Shown: in pieces, positions 61,973 through 64,000 of the stretch
Numbering within the stretch: the stretch's first letter is position 1
Layout: each line of letters starts with the position of its first letter
Origin: Sepioteuthis lessoniana
Lineage: Eukaryota; Mollusca; Cephalopoda; Myopsida; Loliginidae
NCBI GenBank assembly: GCA_963585895.1
Contig: OY757913.1
Coordinates: 107,256,099 to 107,320,098 of the forward strand
Reading direction: 5' to 3'
DNA length: 64,000 nucleotides
Notes under the pieces: model-generated
Database searches by the model: none
What the model was told of the DNA's origin: nothing
The model's input: only the letters and a program-made list of their open reading frames with translations
Made by a program: the position numbers and the translations under genes

Positions 61973-62604
61973 GATAAATAGATTAAATGATTGGCATTAA
62001 GTGATATCGATTTGCCCACAAAGAGAGCACAGGTGTGACCCCATAATGGGACCTTATTGAGTGTTCAGCCCTTTAAAGAAAGAGCCAGACCGTCTCCTCC
62101 TTGAATTGGTACCATTACCCAGAAATCTGTCTTTTATAGTAATTCCTCAAAATTCGGCGATTACAAGAAAACGTTTCTCCGCGTAATAAATCGCCACTTC
62201 AATCAGTTTCACAGACCCGGTTGAAATTCTATAAGACTCGAAAAGGTCGATAATTTTTTTTGTTTTTTTTTGTTATAGGTGTGGGTTTTTTTGTTTGTTT
62301 TTTGCTGGTTTTTGGGGGGGAGCGGGGTGATATTTCTTTATTTCCTTTTAAAATGACTTCTTTTTTTTTCTTTTCTCTCTTACTTCGTTCCCAACATTAC
62401 AATCATGTTTTCTTGTTTATTTTAAACGAGCTATTGTCGAACACAACAATCAATTCAATTCATTCATCAATCACATGACGTGATGTACACACGTCACTTA
62501 CTAGTTGTCAGTTTTTGATCAGAAACCCCAGGACTTAAAAACAACATCAATGTCATTGTTAAAATAAGTTGCGCTTATGCGTATGTACTCGTGTGAGTCT
62601 TTGT
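61973..62604. other. no recognised feature
   Basis: T/G-rich low complexity near 62,255-62,360. Otherwise nothing was recognised. Confidence 0.4.
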
Positions 62605-62605
62605 G

Positions 62606-62609
62606 CCTC

Positions 62610-62659
<50 letters not shown>

Positions 62660-62660
62660 C
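62606..62660. repeat. (GT)n(GA)n compound microsatellite
   Basis: GT then GA units. Confidence 0.95.
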
Positions 62661-62689
62661 ATGGAACTGCATTCACTCATTGTTGTTTA

Positions 62690-62845
62690 AGCTGGCTTTG
62701 AATTGGCGACATCTGGTGTATACAAGTATGAATTTCTCGTAGATTTATGTAAGACGGTAGTCCTGAGTCACATTTGTGAACCACCTTGTTGGTACGTAGC
62801 TGTCTTTCCACCGAGCTAAAATGCTGCACAAGGCTATTTTTTAAG
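62690..62845 (-). mobile_element. possible tRNA-like SINE, reverse strand
   Basis: The reverse strand reads TTTTAGCTCGGTGGAAAGAC, a good tRNA A-box look-alike. Further on is GTCGCCAATTCAAAGCC, a weak B-box, with ~110 bp between them, longer than a tRNA. No second copy was noticed. Confidence 0.35.
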
Positions 62846-63164
62846 GAAACCACACACAAATCAAAACTTGTGCATGGCTGGTCCGAAAAAATAATGGACT
62901 TGTCTGCATTGACCTATTGGCACATCTCAAACGCCAAGCCATAAACCCAACCCTACAAAGCAGGTGAAGCCTTGGGAGACGGCTCACTAAGACCAATCGT
63001 TTAATAAACAACTACTCACCAAGCATTCGTACCAGGTGGGCATGTTCTGGGGATCTATATCTACAACTACTCATCGAACTCGTATATGAAGGTTTTTCAC
63101 AGTTGCTTGACTCATCAGACTCTCTGATGGCACAAACACTAAGATGGCTCGCAAACAGGTAGAC

Positions 63165-63335
63165 CAATTATAGTCACTCTATTTTGTTCACTTTTGGGCT
63201 AATATCCTTAGAAAAGGCATGAACCCTCTTATACCCCAGATAAGGGTTGAATAGTTCCGTTATCGTTCTTCTACTAGGATGCTTTTTAGCATTAAATAAC
63301 CTATGAAGGTTCATATGATATTAAACAAAGAAACC
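63165..63335 (+). mobile_element. SINE-4 3' two-thirds
   Basis: TTTTGGGCTAATATCCTTAG, AAAAGGCATGAACCCTC and the tail AGCATTAAATAACCTATGAA..GGTTCATATG. Confidence 0.7.
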
Positions 63336-64000
63336 AAACTTTAACAATCAATGTGCATGTGTATATCAGATTCCGGCTCATTATTCTCATTCCATTGATT
63401 GAAAATTGGTTTGCTAACGAGGAAGTCATTTTTATGACGATAATACATCCTGTAACAAAATAAAAGGATAAAAGCTTTTCTTATAGTATGATATATTTAA
63501 GTCAATGACTTAACAGTGTCAGCAGTGTTGATCAAAATCCCATTTAAAATCTATATCTAGGAATTTTAAAAAAAGGTCCATGAGAAGGACCAACGTTAGA
63601 ACCACTCTCATAAAGAATATTGCTTTAAATTAGTGAGATATATGCTTAAAATAATTAAGGCTGTTATAAAAGACAGACAAGGGGCTACTAACAATCGATT
63701 CTAGTATATTTCTTAATGAATCTTTTTCACGGTTAAATTATTCCGTAACATTTTCTTCAGTCAGTGCTTGAAAAAACATTATACCATTTATTCATAAGTC
63801 TTAATATATTTTATGGGGTTACTTCTTTCACAGTGTATCAATTATTTAAAAAAAAACGGTTTTAAAAACATTCTAAAAACTTTATTCACAAAAAAAAATC
63901 TACTGATGATAACCTAAGTAGGAAAAACAATGAAAAATAAATAACACCGACCAAATCCATTTATTTCCTGATTGCTTTTGTTCACCCGGCCTCTCCCTCT
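63336..64000. other. no recognised feature
   Basis: AT-rich to the end of the window; no ORF or repeat family was recognised. Confidence 0.4.

Noticed and set aside
1-64000. A multi-gene defence or biosynthetic system
   Set aside because: No cluster of intact ORFs exists. All recognisable coding sequence belongs to transposable elements.

Overview
This 64-kb window is AT-rich animal DNA that I read as almost entirely repeats. The content points to a large, transposon-loaded metazoan genome: RTE-type, R2-like and zinc-finger-tailed LINE remnants, a Penelope-like element, tRNA-derived SINEs, solo LTRs, Tc1/mariner remnants, and long (TA)n, (GT)n, (GA)n and (TATC)n microsatellites. A lophotrochozoan such as a mollusc is my best guess. 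That guess rests on my recollection of similar LINE tails from molluscan genomes and is not proven here. I see no host protein-coding gene I would defend, no rRNA, no functional tRNA and no bacterial or phage signature.

Family names are mine. SINE-1 to SINE-4 and SINE-6 are tRNA-like short elements (there is no SINE-5). RPT-A is a ~0.55-0.6 kb dispersed element whose 3' tail folds as a hairpin (GGCAT..AACC..GGTT..ATGCC) and ends in AAACC repeats. LTR-alpha, -beta, -gamma and -delta are LTR families with TG...CA ends.

Layout: 1-5.2 kb has SINE-2, RPT-A pieces, a possible MITE and SINE-1. 5.6-13.8 kb has an RTE tail, a LINE 3' end whose last ~30 bases match the SINE-1 tail, several SINE-4 copies and a mariner remnant. 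14.9-19.7 kb is RPT-A territory with SINE-2, a solo LTR-beta and a tail-unit array. 21-24.6 kb has microsatellites, an RTE tail, SINE-2 and LTR-alpha. 25.5-27.4 kb is an R2-like LINE split by LTR-alpha. 29.2-31 kb has SINE-1 in SINE-3 and a second LTR-beta. 34.2-38.2 kb has RPT-A, LTR-gamma with a polypurine tract, an open RTE fragment and a nine-unit RPT-A tail array. 38.3-39.7 kb is R2-like LINE split by RPT-A. 40-43.3 kb has an RTE tail and an RPT-A copy hit by two different LTRs. 47.37-51.06 kb is the only near-complete autonomous element, an RTE LINE with a perfect 22-bp target duplication and disabled ORFs. 51.4-55.4 kb has another RTE tail, SINE-1 nested in SINE-2, a duplicated SINE-3 and RPT-A split by a Tc1 deletion derivative. 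55.7-57.7 kb is a Penelope-like element split by LTR-alpha. 59.5-63.3 kb has SINEs, an RTE tail split by LTR-alpha, and a GATA field.

The main biological content is a readable insertion stratigraphy. At least a dozen nested insertions are visible, most with target-site duplications, which order the families in time. No ORF here looks capable of producing an active transposition protein; the most open frame is the 3' part of the RTE fragment at 35.5-36.4 kb.
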